Notes: generated by a model from the letters alone, not told the origin. DNA of 42,393 nucleotides from Actinomycetes bacterium (GCA_024225275.1 JAAEMS010000101.1:1-42393), one strand, 5' to 3'; positions 8,031 to 17,123 are shown, counted from the first letter of the stretch. Made by a program: numbers and translations.

Positions 8031-9229
8031 GTGCCACCTCCCCCCGCCGGCTCTCGGCCGAGCGGGCCCGTCGGGTAGCGCTGGCCGCCCAGGGATTCGG
8101 CTCCCGACCCGAGGGGCGGATCGATGCCGGCACCGTTCGGCGCATGATCGAGCGGATGGCCGTCCTCCAGCTCGATTCGGTACCGGTGGTGGTCCGCAGC
8201 CAGTACCTGCCCTTGTTCAGTCGGCTGGGCGTCCATGATCGCCACATCCTCGACCGGTTGGCGTACGAGCGCGACCAATTCCTCGAGTCCTGGGCCCACG
8301 AGGCCTCACTCATCCCCACGGATCGCCAACCCTATTTCCGGTGGCGCCAGGCCGACCACACCGAGCGCGGTCACTGGAGTGGTCTGGGGAAGGGTGACCG
8401 GGCCTACGTCGAGGCGGTCTACGGCGAAGTGGCAGACCGGGGACCGATCCGGGCTGCGGATCTCACCGACCAGCGCAAACGGTCCGGAGACTGGTGGGCC
8501 AACCGGTCGGGAGGTCGTCGGGCCCTCGAGTGGCTGTTTGCCACCGGCCGGGTCTCCGCCCGCCGCACCGGAAACTTCGAGCGCACCTACGACCTGATCG
8601 AACGGGTGGTGCCCGCCCCCATCCTCGACACCCCGACCCCCCGGCGGGCCGACGCGGTGAGCCAGGTCGTTGACTGGGCTGCCCAAGCCTACGGGGTGGC
8701 CACCATCGCTGATCTGGCCGACTATTGGCGGCTCAAGAACGCTGAGGTCCAGCCGGCCGTCGACGAACTAGTCGAGGCCGGCCGGCTCGAACCGGTGGCC
8801 ATCGAGGGATGGGACCGCCCGGCCTGGCTGCATTCCGAAGCCCGAATGGCCCGCAAAATGGACGCGGTGGCCCTGCTGTCACCGTTCGATCCGGTGTGCT
8901 GGAACCGCGACCGGGCCGAGCGTCTCTTCGGATTCCGCTATCGCATCGAGATCTACGTGCCTGCTGCGAAACGGGTATACGGCTACTATGTGCTGCCCTT
9001 CCTCCAGGGTGACCGGCTCACTGCCCGGGTCGACCTCAAGAGCGACCGGAAGGGTAGGGCCCTCCTCGTGCGCTCCGTCCATGTCGAAGAAGGGGTCGAT
9101 GCCGCGGCCGTGGCCCCCGACCTGGGGCCCGAGCTGGGCCGACTGGCTGCCCATCTCGACCTCGATGACGTGGTGATCGAGTGCGATAGGGCTGACGCCA
9201 AGCCACTCCGCGAGATGTCGGCCCTTTGA
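8027..9229 (+). CDS. AlkX/YcaQ-type winged-helix DNA glycosylase
   Basis: A 400-residue member of the HTH_42/YcaQ/AlkZ family of winged-helix DNA glycosylases, which remove bulky alkylated bases and open interstrand crosslinks. The catalytic Q-x-D motif is at residues 48-50 in VLQLDSVPVVVRSQY. The Q-x-D form matches the AlkX/YcaQ branch rather than the Q-x-Q AlkZ branch. Other family hallmarks are FESWAHEASLIP-like LESWAHEASLIP near 90, GRRALEWLFATGRV, LLSPFDPVCWNRDRAERLFGF, and YGYYVLPFLQGDRL near the C-terminus. Coupled to yceH by an ATGA overlap. Expected role: repair of DNA crosslinks and alkylation damage in the cytoplasm. Confidence 0.9.
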   Translation: MSATSPRRLSAERARRVALAAQGFGSRPEGRIDAGTVRRMIERMAVLQLDSVPVVVRSQYLPLFSRLGVHDRHILDRLAYERDQFLESWAHEASLIPTDRQPYFRWRQADHTERGHWSGLGKGDRAYVEAVYGEVADRGPIRAADLTDQRKRSGDWWANRSGGRRALEWLFATGRVSARRTGNFERTYDLIERVVPAPILDTPTPRRADAVSQVVDWAAQAYGVATIADLADYWRLKNAEVQPAVDELVEAGRLEPVAIEGWDRPAWLHSEARMARKMDAVALLSPFDPVCWNRDRAERLFGFRYRIEIYVPAAKRVYGYYVLPFLQGDRLTARVDLKSDRKGRALLVRSVHVEEGVDAAAVAPDLGPELGRLAAHLDLDDVVIECDRADAKPLREMSAL

Positions 9230-9284
9230 CAAGTCAGCGACCCGACCAACAACCCGCCGTCCCCACTTGGTACCGTCGGGCGCC

Positions 9285-9755
9285 ATGGAGAAACCCGATT
9301 GGATGGTGGGGGGTCGGGGTGACCCACCGTGGGCCCCGCCTGATCGCTGGAGCCTCGGCAAGGTCTTCGGCGTCACCGTTCTGCTCTTCCCCGTCATGAT
9401 GATGGCCCTGTGGATCTCGACCATCACCCGGACCGGGTGTACCGGCTCGGTCGACGGAGACCAACCCAACGTGGTAGCCGTCGAGAGCAGCGAAACCAGC
9501 GGCCAGATCGACGAGACGGCCGGCTGGTGCCTGGACCGGGCCGTGGCGTGGTGGACACCCGGGTTGGCCTTCGTGGGAGCAGCCCTCGTGGCGGGTTGGC
9601 TACCCGTCTGGATCGTCCACTCGGGGATTGCCTCCTCGACATCGTTTGCCGGCCGACTCGGCCTGGTTGGTCTCGGGGCGGCCACTGGTGCGTCGGGCAT
9701 CGTGTCGTTGGCCTGGATCATTCTCGGTTCCGTCGACCGTTCGGTTCCCGGGTGA
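9285..9755 (+). CDS. Small integral membrane protein, unrecognised
   Basis: A 156-residue protein with three predicted membrane segments: VFGVTVLLFPVMMMALWIS, LAFVGAALVAGWLPVWIVH and GLGAATGASGIVSLAWIILG. A Cys-containing loop of about 45 residues lies between the first two. Two Cys (TGCTG and GWCLD) flank this loop and could form a disulfide if it is extracytoplasmic. I chose ATG 9285; TTG 9267 would add six residues. The stop TGA overlaps the lipoprotein's GTG start (GTGA), so the two proteins are probably made together and may act together at the membrane. No family recognised. Confidence 0.72.
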   Translation: MEKPDWMVGGRGDPPWAPPDRWSLGKVFGVTVLLFPVMMMALWISTITRTGCTGSVDGDQPNVVAVESSETSGQIDETAGWCLDRAVAWWTPGLAFVGAALVAGWLPVWIVHSGIASSTSFAGRLGLVGLGAATGASGIVSLAWIILGSVDRSVPG

Positions 9756-11245
9756 GTGGCCACCAGTCCTGGCGCCGCGGGCTTCGTTGGACGGCTGCGG
9801 CGATTACCGCGGCCGTAGTGGCCGCCAGCTGCTCGAGCGCTGACCCCACCGTCGGCTCGGGTACCGATCCTGGGGCCACCACATCATCATCCGCGCAAAC
9901 CAACCCGCTGGAAACCACCTCCACCTCCACAACAGAGTCCGCGCTGACCGGCTTCCACGCTCCCATCGCCAAGCCCACCGGCGCTCGGGGCCCCTTCGCC
10001 GCCTACGCCAACGCCGGCGCGCTGGCCGATCCGTCCTTCTATCCGATTGGGGTGTGGTGGCAGTACCCGTGGCAGGCCGCCGCCTACCGAGACATGGGCG
10101 TCAATACCTACATCTGGCCCGACTCGGTGAGGAACATGTGCGGGGCGGAAGCCCGCTCTTCGTGCCTCGAAGGCATCATCGACGCGGGCATGAATCTGGT
10201 GGTCTACCGCGATGAGTACACCACCGCCCCCGCCGTCGAATCCAGCGTGATCGCCTGGTTCACCTGCGACGAGCCCGACATCATCGAGTTCGCCCGCAAG
10301 AACTGTGGTTCCCTCGGGGTCACCTACGACGAGGTGATCATCGATCTGGCTGCGGCCGACCCCACCCGCCCTCTGTACACCAACTTCTCCGACGGACTGG
10401 CCCGACCAGAGGTCTTCACCGGTACCGAGCTCTTCGATCTGAACTGGCTGGACGGGCTCTGGGACAGCTCCAACCCCGCTGACGATCCGGACCCGGGGCC
10501 CGCGGAGTCCGGCGCGGACTTCCTGTCGGACCTGCTACCGGTGTGGTGTGAATCCAGCGCCTTCAAGTCGACCGACGCCTACTGGTTCTCGAGTGACAGC
10601 CGCCAGGGGCCCATCTGGTACTACGGGCGTAATGTCCGGACCGCCCACGATCGGTGCGGGGCCGATCACCCCATCATGAACGCGGTCGAGACGGCTGCCC
10701 AGGGCACATCGGGCACCGGAACACCGGTGGATCCTCAGCCGGCTGACGTCATGGCCATGGTCTACAGCTCGGTCGCGGCCGGGGCTTCGGGGATCCTCTA
10801 CTTCCCTCAGCGGACCGACAACGGCGGGTCGGTCCAGACCGGCTCCACGTTCCTGTCCAACCCCCACTCGTTCGACGTTTCGCCCGAGATCACCGATCCA
10901 GCCATGTACGAGACGCTTTCCGGCGTCAATCACACGCTCGAGTTCTTGGGGCCGGTTCTGAACAGTGGCCGGGTCGAGCGCGGCTTCATCGACCTGGCCG
11001 AGGAGGAAGGGGTGGTCGACGTTCTCGTGAAGCGGTACCAGGGCGAAGTGTTCATCGTGGCCATCACCCGCGAGGGGGCCGCCACCCTGGAAGTTGATCT
11101 GGGTTCCTTGGGAATCGACGGGGGGGTGGCCTATGCCGTCAACGGCACCGGCGGAGACGAACGCGAGATCGCCGTGGAGGGCGGAGTCCTGACCGATGAC
11201 CTGGCCCCACTCGTCCCGGTGATCTACCGGGTCACCCCCGCCTGA
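9752..11245 (+). CDS. Putative TIM-barrel glycoside-hydrolase-like lipoprotein
   Basis: A 497-residue exported lipoprotein. The N-terminus has Arg residues, a hydrophobic Ala/Val core and a lipobox ending VAAS-Cys27. A Ser/Thr-rich linker runs to about residue 65. The following domain has features of TIM-barrel hydrolases of the kind described as putative glycosyl hydrolases: PIGVWWQYPWQAAAYRDMG near 98-116 then VNTYIW, a DAGMNLVVYRDEY strand, and VIAWFTCDEPD at 167-176, whose acidic pair sits where a strand-4 catalytic Glu would be expected. Four Cys could give disulfides. A small beta-like C-terminal domain closes it. The GTG start is fixed by overlap with the upstream stop; the frame extending to 9410 is shadow. 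Substrate unknown. Confidence 0.78.
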   Translation: MSGHQSWRRGLRWTAAAITAAVVAASCSSADPTVGSGTDPGATTSSSAQTNPLETTSTSTTESALTGFHAPIAKPTGARGPFAAYANAGALADPSFYPIGVWWQYPWQAAAYRDMGVNTYIWPDSVRNMCGAEARSSCLEGIIDAGMNLVVYRDEYTTAPAVESSVIAWFTCDEPDIIEFARKNCGSLGVTYDEVIIDLAAADPTRPLYTNFSDGLARPEVFTGTELFDLNWLDGLWDSSNPADDPDPGPAESGADFLSDLLPVWCESSAFKSTDAYWFSSDSRQGPIWYYGRNVRTAHDRCGADHPIMNAVETAAQGTSGTGTPVDPQPADVMAMVYSSVAAGASGILYFPQRTDNGGSVQTGSTFLSNPHSFDVSPEITDPAMYETLSGVNHTLEFLGPVLNSGRVERGFIDLAEEEGVVDVLVKRYQGEVFIVAITREGAATLEVDLGSLGIDGGVAYAVNGTGGDEREIAVEGGVLTDDLAPLVPVIYRVTPA

Positions 11246-11256
11246 GCCGAGCTCAG
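11242..11256. terminator. Short palindrome across both convergent stop codons
   Basis: CTGAG-CCGAG-CTCAG spans the stop codons of the lipoprotein (+, 11243-11245) and the AfsR-like regulator (-, 11253-11255). The genes converge with only seven bases between them. A five-base stem is weak, so terminator function is doubtful. Confidence 0.25.
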
Positions 11257-14200
11257 AAAGGGGGGAAGTCGAAGCGCAGCCGGTTCTCGGTGAGGTAGTG
11301 GTCGTTGCCGAGCCCGCGGCTCAGCTTGTCTGACAGGGCGAAGTGGCGGGCGGCCCGGTCGTGGTCGCCCATGGTGCGGGCCAGCAGGCCGAGGGCGTAG
11401 TCGTTGGGGCCGAAGGTGCACGTGCCGGCCCAGCTCATCCGGCCTGTGTGGGGGAGAAGGAGCTCGTAGAGCCGTTCACTGACGCCGTCGTCGCTGACCA
11501 TCCCGGCCACCCGGCCCAGGGTCATCACCGCGGCACTCCAGGTCACATCCTCGGTCAGGGACGCGAAGTCTGCACTGGCGAAGGTGTCGAACTCGCGTAG
11601 GGCGACGTCGAGGTTGCCGGCATGGGCCGCCACGAGGGCCAGTCCGGCCCGCCAGTTGGACACGTCGGGGAGATCATGCAGGAACGACTCGACGAGCTCG
11701 AGCAGTTCGCCCAGCCGGCCCTGGCTGTCGCGGATGGCGAAAATGATGCTGCTGTAGTGGGCGAGGACCCACGAGGCCGGGAACATGGTCATGGCGAGTT
11801 CGGTGGCCTGGTCGAGGAGCTGTTCGGCCTCGTCGAGGCGGCCCTGGGCGTGGGCGTAGGTCGCCTGCAGGTGAGCCACGCCCAGATGGCGGTGCCGGGC
11901 CCGGGGGGTCAGACCCTCGAGGATGGCGACACTCTCCGCCATCAGAGCCGAATCTCCCCCGACGAGGCCGCTGTTGAACCGAAGGTACGCCACCTCCCAG
12001 TTGAGGTCGACCTCGTCGCCCGCCACCTGTTCGAGTCGGTTGGTGGCCTCGATGCGTCGTTGGTAGTCGTCAGGATGGCTGAGACCGAGGTGGGCCCGCA
12101 CCAGGACCCGGGCTTCCAGATCCGGATCGCCGGAGTTCGAGGCCAAGTCGATGGCCTCGCGGTAGAGACGTTGGCCTCTGCGGTAGTGGCTGGACAACGC
12201 GGTCAGGGTCGGGACCGAGGCCATGAGTTCGGTCTTGGCGGATACCGAAGCCTGACCGTCGAGCACAGCGTCGATGAGGCTGAGAATCGTGTGGTCGACC
12301 TGACCGCCCTGGGTCGTGCCTCCGTGAGAACAGAGCTCGGTGACGGCTCGGGCCAGGAGCTCGGCTGACTGGATCTCTTGGGCCAGGCGGGCCGCGGCCC
12401 GGAGGGTATCGATGTGGGAGGGATCGGCGGCCAACCGCTGGACCTGGCCGAGCTCGACGGTCAGCTCGGCGGCTTGTGGGGTCGCACCCAGGCCCTGGTC
12501 GCCCAGGATCTGGAGTCCCTGGCTCAGACGGTCGGTGGCTGTGTCGAGCACATGGGCGGCGGCGAAGGCCCGGCCGGCAGCCAGATTGGCCGCCCCAGCC
12601 CGGAATGGGTCGAGGGCCGCGGCCTGGGTCGCGTGAGAGGCGTAGTCGATGGGCGACGCGCCCTGATCGAGCAGGATCTGGGCCAGCCGGTCGTGGATCT
12701 CGACGCGGCGTCCTGTCGACATCAGCTGGTAGGCGGCCTCGGCCACCAGGCCGTGGATGAAGCGGCCGTGATCGGCCCCATCGAGCGACACGAGCCGAGC
12801 TTCGGCCGCCTCCCCTATGTCGACGTCGGACGTGGGGCGAAGGGCCCGGAGCGGGCCGAGTGGGAACCGGGTACCGAGAGCGGATGCCACCTGGAGAGTC
12901 TCGATCGTCCGTTCGGACAGTGTGTCGAGCCGCTCGCGGACAGCCACCAAGAGCGTGCGCGGGAGGCTGTCTTCGTCGATGCCGCCATCGAGGTGCAGGT
13001 CGACGAGGAGGCCTAGGAACAGAGGATTGCCACCACATCTGTTGTGAAGTTCGGCGGCATCCCAGGGTGTGTCGCGTCCGGAGTACCGCTCGTCGAGGTA
13101 GGCGCTGACCGCGTTGGTGTCGAGAGGGCTGAGGTCGATGGTGGTCGGGTTTGCCAGGAACGGTGCCGCCGGGGGAACCGTCGACGGGCGGGAGGCCGCA
13201 ATCAACCCACAGGAGCCGGACTCGGCGACCCGGCCCAAGACGTCAGCCGACATACTGTCGAGGAGATCGAGATCGTCGATGATCAGGACCACGCCGGTGC
13301 GGTCGGCGGCCTCGGTGATGAACCCGGACAGCTGATCAACGATGTCCTGGCGGGTGATGGCGGCATCGATGGGGTGCCCGGGAGCATGAGCCGGTAGAAC
13401 CCGGGAGATGGCAGCCCTTCCCTCGGCGCTCGGGGGTTTGTGACCCTGATCGAGAAGCTCGGCAATGATCGAGGCGACGGTGTCGGCCGGTCGTGACGGC
13501 TCGGGGTCGACCGAGGCCCACACCACCGGGCGGCCACCAGACTCGATCTGGTGACGCACCCGGGACAGCAGGGATGTCTTTCCCAATCCCCTGTCACCCA
13601 CAATGATCACCGAGCGGGCCGACTGGGCGGCTTCGACGACGATCTGCAGGACCTGGTCGCGACCCACGAACACCGTAGGTTCGACAGAATCGGTATTGCG
13701 GGAACGGGTCAGGTCGACTGCCGTCGTCAGGATGTGTTGTTCGAGATCGCCGAGGGCGGGGGAGGGGTTGAGGCCCGATTCCCTCCTCAGCTCCGATCGC
13801 ACCCCTGCGATGACATCCAGTGCTTCGGAGCGCCGGCCCTCGGCCGCCAGGGCTGTGGCCAGGTTGAGCGCCATACGCTCCTGGGCCGGATCGGCGTCCA
13901 AGGCCGGTCCCGCCACCACGACCGCCCGACCATGATCGCCGACCTCGATGAGTGCCTCGACCAGCAGGTTGAGGGCCAACCGGCGGCTCTCTTCCAGCCG
14001 CCGTTGCTCGGCATCGACGAGGCGCGACCGGGGGCATTCAGCGAAGGGACTACCGCGCCACAGTTCGAGGGCCCGCTGGGTGAGGTCGATGATCTCAGTT
14101 GGGTTCTGGGTTTCGGACGCCTGGGTTACGAGCTCACGGAATCGGACTATGTCGACAGTGAACCCTTCGACGGCGATCGAATACTCGGTACCGGCCTGGA

Positions 14201-14450
14201 GGAGCTCGCTGTGGTCCTCGAGTGCGGTCCTGAGTCGCGACATCACAACCTGAAGGGAACGTCGGGGCCGACCCGGGAGATCGCCGGGCCACAACTCTTC
14301 GATGAGCTCATCGGCCGTCCGGGTCCGCCCCGGTTCGAGGGCGAGCAGTACCAGCGCCTGTCTCACTTGGGAACGCTTGATTTCCACTGGTCCGGTCTCG
14401 GCCTGGAGATGGAGCGGGCCGAACAGGCGGAGGGACAGAGGGTCTGGCAC
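11253..14450 (-). CDS. AfsR/SARP-family transcriptional regulator with AAA and TPR-like regions
   Basis: About 1065 residues from GTG 14450. Residues 4-95 form an OmpR-type winged helix (LSLRLFGPLHL, ending in SLQVVMSRLRTAL). Residues 96-240 are a bacterial transcriptional activation domain (RALELWRGSPF, RRLEESRRLALNLLVEAL). Then comes an AAA/NB-ARC-like ATPase with Walker A GDRGLGKTS at 285-293 and Walker B VVLIIDDLDLLD. The C-terminal half is helical, TPR-like repeats. Such proteins are large cytoplasmic activators that sense a signal and control neighbouring genes. A longer start at ATG 14555 would add 35 atypical residues. Both starts lack a strong ribosome site. It diverges from the patatin-GDPD gene, a plausible target. 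Confidence 0.88.
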   Translation of the reverse strand: MPDPLSLRLFGPLHLQAETGPVEIKRSQVRQALVLLALEPGRTRTADELIEELWPGDLPGRPRRSLQVVMSRLRTALEDHSELLQAGTEYSIAVEGFTVDIVRFRELVTQASETQNPTEIIDLTQRALELWRGSPFAECPRSRLVDAEQRRLEESRRLALNLLVEALIEVGDHGRAVVVAGPALDADPAQERMALNLATALAAEGRRSEALDVIAGVRSELRRESGLNPSPALGDLEQHILTTAVDLTRSRNTDSVEPTVFVGRDQVLQIVVEAAQSARSVIIVGDRGLGKTSLLSRVRHQIESGGRPVVWASVDPEPSRPADTVASIIAELLDQGHKPPSAEGRAAISRVLPAHAPGHPIDAAITRQDIVDQLSGFITEAADRTGVVLIIDDLDLLDSMSADVLGRVAESGSCGLIAASRPSTVPPAAPFLANPTTIDLSPLDTNAVSAYLDERYSGRDTPWDAAELHNRCGGNPLFLGLLVDLHLDGGIDEDSLPRTLLVAVRERLDTLSERTIETLQVASALGTRFPLGPLRALRPTSDVDIGEAAEARLVSLDGADHGRFIHGLVAEAAYQLMSTGRRVEIHDRLAQILLDQGASPIDYASHATQAAALDPFRAGAANLAAGRAFAAAHVLDTATDRLSQGLQILGDQGLGATPQAAELTVELGQVQRLAADPSHIDTLRAAARLAQEIQSAELLARAVTELCSHGGTTQGGQVDHTILSLIDAVLDGQASVSAKTELMASVPTLTALSSHYRRGQRLYREAIDLASNSGDPDLEARVLVRAHLGLSHPDDYQRRIEATNRLEQVAGDEVDLNWEVAYLRFNSGLVGGDSALMAESVAILEGLTPRARHRHLGVAHLQATYAHAQGRLDEAEQLLDQATELAMTMFPASWVLAHYSSIIFAIRDSQGRLGELLELVESFLHDLPDVSNWRAGLALVAAHAGNLDVALREFDTFASADFASLTEDVTWSAAVMTLGRVAGMVSDDGVSERLYELLLPHTGRMSWAGTCTFGPNDYALGLLARTMGDHDRAARHFALSDKLSRGLGNDHYLTENRLRFDFPPF

Positions 14451-14566
14451 CGGTCCATTCTGGCCCGGCCAACCAGTACCTGACCAAAGCCACTCGATGG
14501 TGATGGTCCCGGGATGGTCACGCTTGGTGACCCACGGACGCAGAGTGGAAGCCATTTGGAAACTTC

Positions 14567-14580
14567 GATCTGGTCAGATC
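14567..14580. promoter_or_regulatory. Perfect palindrome in the regulator's upstream region
   Basis: GATCTG-GT-CAGATC, a six-base inverted repeat with a two-base centre, lies about 120 bases before the AfsR-like start at 14450. It also lies 147 bases before the divergent patatin-GDPD start. It could be an operator for either gene. SARP-type regulators usually bind direct repeats, so it need not be an autoregulatory site. Confidence 0.35.
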
Positions 14581-14631
14581 TCGATCACGCGCGTAGGCGC
14601 TTCCGGCCGTAGTTCTTGCTGGAGTGGCTCG

Positions 14632-14673
14632 ACTCGAGGCGGGAGGGGATCCCCACCCTCTTCCGCCTCGAGT
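14632..14673 (+). promoter_or_regulatory. Strong hairpin in the patatin-GDPD leader region
   Basis: ACTCGAGGCGG (14632-14642) and CCGCCTCGAGT (14663-14673) form an exact 11-base-pair stem. It continues inward as GAGGG (14643-14647) with CCCTC (14656-14660) after a two-base bulge. The loop contains the palindrome GGGGATCCCC. It lies 54 bases before the patatin-GDPD start. No T-tract follows on either strand, so attenuation or a protein-binding site is as likely as termination. Confidence 0.5.
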
Positions 14674-14726
14674 GAGCCTGAATTGCCGCCCCGGGGTGTC
14701 CAGCCTGTTCCTCTCCAGCTGAAACA

Positions 14727-17111
14727 ATGGCCGACATGGATGAGGTGGAATCATCACGGTCTCCGGCCGATCTCGACGAGATCTGGCTGTACCTCTCCGG
14801 TGGTGGCCTCCGTTCGGCCCTGGGCTCGCTGGGTGTCATCTACTACCTGCTCCAATCAGGGCAGTGGTCAAAGGTCACCCGCATCACTTCGGTCAGTGGG
14901 GGCACCCTGACCAACGCCTCGCTGGCGCTGGCCGAGGTCCGTGATCTCGCCTCGGGCGTCAACCGACCGCTGGCCGCCGCCGACGAGGCTGATGTGCGCC
15001 GGTGGCTCACCGCCACCTTTCAACGGATGATCTGGTTCGGGCGACTTCGTTCGTTCGGGCGGACCATGGCGGTGCTGACGCTCGGTGGAGTCATCATCTG
15101 GCTGTTGGCCGCTTTCATGGGTGGGCTGGCCAACGGGCTGATCCGCGGGATCGTGCTGGCCGGGTTGAGCGCCGCCCTGCTCCAGATCGTGTTCTCGTTG
15201 TTCGCGACCGACCGGATGGGCTACCTGATCGGCTCTGGTCGCCGCTACTTGTCCACGGTGGAGAGCAGCCGGCTGCACATCGTCGCCACCACCGACGTGG
15301 CCAGCGGCGAACCTGCCTACGCCACCGTCCGACAGGGGCGGGCCAGGCTCGCCCACGACCAGTCCGAGAGCAGCGACCGTATCCGCTTCTACGATGCGGG
15401 CGACACGGCCTTGCGACGCATCGTCTACGGGGCAGCGGCGCTGCCGTTCGCCGTGCTCCCCATGTTTCGGCGCTTCCGCCACCTGAACGACGAGGAGGCC
15501 CGCGACTCATCGGCCGACAGCGACGACGTCGATGTCCCCGTGGGCGGTCACGACGTCGAAGCGTCCACCCCAGGCCGGCGTTGGTTCGCCCTCATGGACG
15601 GCGGTCTGAACAGCACCCTCGGCAGTCGCCTCGATCCGGAACTGGTCGGCCTCCCGGGCGAGGGCACCATGGGACTGATCGCCGCTGACCACGACCTCGA
15701 CGACGTCGGCCGGCCACCCTCCCACGGGGTCCTCCGGGTGGTCGTCGATGGGGGGCGCTACCTCGCCCCCATCAGGTACGCATGGCTCTCAGGGGTTCCG
15801 ATCCTCAGCGCTCTCCTGACTACCCATCGATCGATCAAGGTCAGCAACAACAGCCTCATCAGCACCGACCGGCAACTGGCCGATCGCAGCGACCCTGATG
15901 TCTGGTACCTCGCGGTCACCGGCCACAACCGCATGTTCCGGGCCCGCTACCCGTCGGGTCGGGTTGGCCCCACGATCGAGTCGGAGCCACCGATCGGTCA
16001 TCGGTTCACCCGGTTCACCCGCAAGGTGCCGTCGGTACCGTCCAACGCCGTCGAAGCGATCGCCCGGTTGGTCCACGACCTCCGCCAGCAGGCCGACCAT
16101 GTGGGGCTGTTCCGGGGTTTCCGGCGCTACGGCCTCGGTTGCTCGGCCTCGGGCCTGGTCAGCGCCTACCTCGAGGACCGGGGTGTCGCCGATGACACCC
16201 TTGACGAGGTCGTCGACCTTCTGCGCGCCTTCGAAACCGATTTGGGGCGCAAGGGGATCCTGGGCGCCGACCGGCTCATCGGCCCGGTCGCCCCCTATCG
16301 CGCCGACTCGACGGCGGTCGACCAGTTCCGCGACGATCCAGCCCTCGTCGGGCCCCGCTGGCCGCTGCCTGGTCACAAGACGTCACCGTTGGCTGTCAGT
16401 CACCGTGGTGTTCCGGTTGGGGGGAAGCGGCGAAACACCGGGCCCGCGTTCCAGGCTGCCTACGACGCCGGCTTCCGGGTGCTCGAGCTCGATGTGCGGG
16501 CCACCGAGGGCAAGCGGCCCGATCAGCGGAGCATCGCGGCCATCCACCCCCTCCTGGGTCGGGTTGGGGGCCGTCCGGTGTCCCGCATGGGCCTCGGCGA
16601 GCTCCGCCGACGTTTGGGGGCCCAGGGGTCGGACCTGGCCACCCTCCCCGAATTGGTCACGGGTCTGGTCAGCGACGACTCATCGGGGGGCCGGGTCTTG
16701 TGGAACGTCGAGGCCAAACGGCGCCACACCGGCGACGCGCTCATCCACTGGTTGGCGGAGAACCCGGATGCCCCTGTCCTGGTGAGCGGGGGCTGGAACG
16801 CAGGGGTGCTGCGCTCGGTTCGCGCCGCCCATCCCACTGTGCCCACCGCTGCCTCGCTCGGAGAGGTCCTGCGCCTGCTGGTCGGGCGGCGGGTACCCCA
16901 GGTTGCCGTTGTGCAGCTGCCGTGGAAGCTCGGTCCGGTTGCCCGGTGGGCCGCCCGCAACGCCCGCGGCCAGGGAATCCGAGTCCACTGGTGGACAGTC
17001 AAGACGGCCAAGCAGGCCGCAAGAATCCTGGATCGAAACGAGTGTCGACTCGATGGGCTCATGGCCGACGAGATCGAGGTACTCGAGTACCTGGGCAACG
17101 GCGCGACTTGA
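14727..17111 (+). CDS. Patatin-like phospholipase fused to a glycerophosphodiester phosphodiesterase
   Basis: A 794-residue fusion. The patatin half has the oxyanion motif SGGGLRS at 24-30, the nucleophile elbow SVSGGT with Ser57, and the catalytic Asp in DGG at 291-293. Between them lies a membrane hairpin at about 114-131 and 141-160. The C-terminal GDPD domain begins near 556 with SHRG (His559), then NT-x-AF, ELDV (Glu587, Asp589), AIHP (His607) and NVEAK (Glu662). It ends with the usual WTV and the late Asp-Gly motif (LDGLMADEIE). Thus the known catalytic and metal residues of both enzymes appear present. Expected chemistry: release of fatty acids from a phospholipid, then cleavage of the glycerophosphodiester. 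Membrane-associated; substrate unknown. Starts at ATG 14727. Diverges from the AfsR-like gene. Confidence 0.85.
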   Translation: MADMDEVESSRSPADLDEIWLYLSGGGLRSALGSLGVIYYLLQSGQWSKVTRITSVSGGTLTNASLALAEVRDLASGVNRPLAAADEADVRRWLTATFQRMIWFGRLRSFGRTMAVLTLGGVIIWLLAAFMGGLANGLIRGIVLAGLSAALLQIVFSLFATDRMGYLIGSGRRYLSTVESSRLHIVATTDVASGEPAYATVRQGRARLAHDQSESSDRIRFYDAGDTALRRIVYGAAALPFAVLPMFRRFRHLNDEEARDSSADSDDVDVPVGGHDVEASTPGRRWFALMDGGLNSTLGSRLDPELVGLPGEGTMGLIAADHDLDDVGRPPSHGVLRVVVDGGRYLAPIRYAWLSGVPILSALLTTHRSIKVSNNSLISTDRQLADRSDPDVWYLAVTGHNRMFRARYPSGRVGPTIESEPPIGHRFTRFTRKVPSVPSNAVEAIARLVHDLRQQADHVGLFRGFRRYGLGCSASGLVSAYLEDRGVADDTLDEVVDLLRAFETDLGRKGILGADRLIGPVAPYRADSTAVDQFRDDPALVGPRWPLPGHKTSPLAVSHRGVPVGGKRRNTGPAFQAAYDAGFRVLELDVRATEGKRPDQRSIAAIHPLLGRVGGRPVSRMGLGELRRRLGAQGSDLATLPELVTGLVSDDSSGGRVLWNVEAKRRHTGDALIHWLAENPDAPVLVSGGWNAGVLRSVRAAHPTVPTAASLGEVLRLLVGRRVPQVAVVQLPWKLGPVARWAARNARGQGIRVHWWTVKTAKQAARILDRNECRLDGLMADEIEVLEYLGNGAT

Positions 17112-17123
17112 GGGTCAGGTGAA

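Noticed and set aside
11622..12368. Plus-strand frames opposite the AfsR-like regulator
   Set aside because: No motifs, and they fall within an uninterrupted regulator gene.
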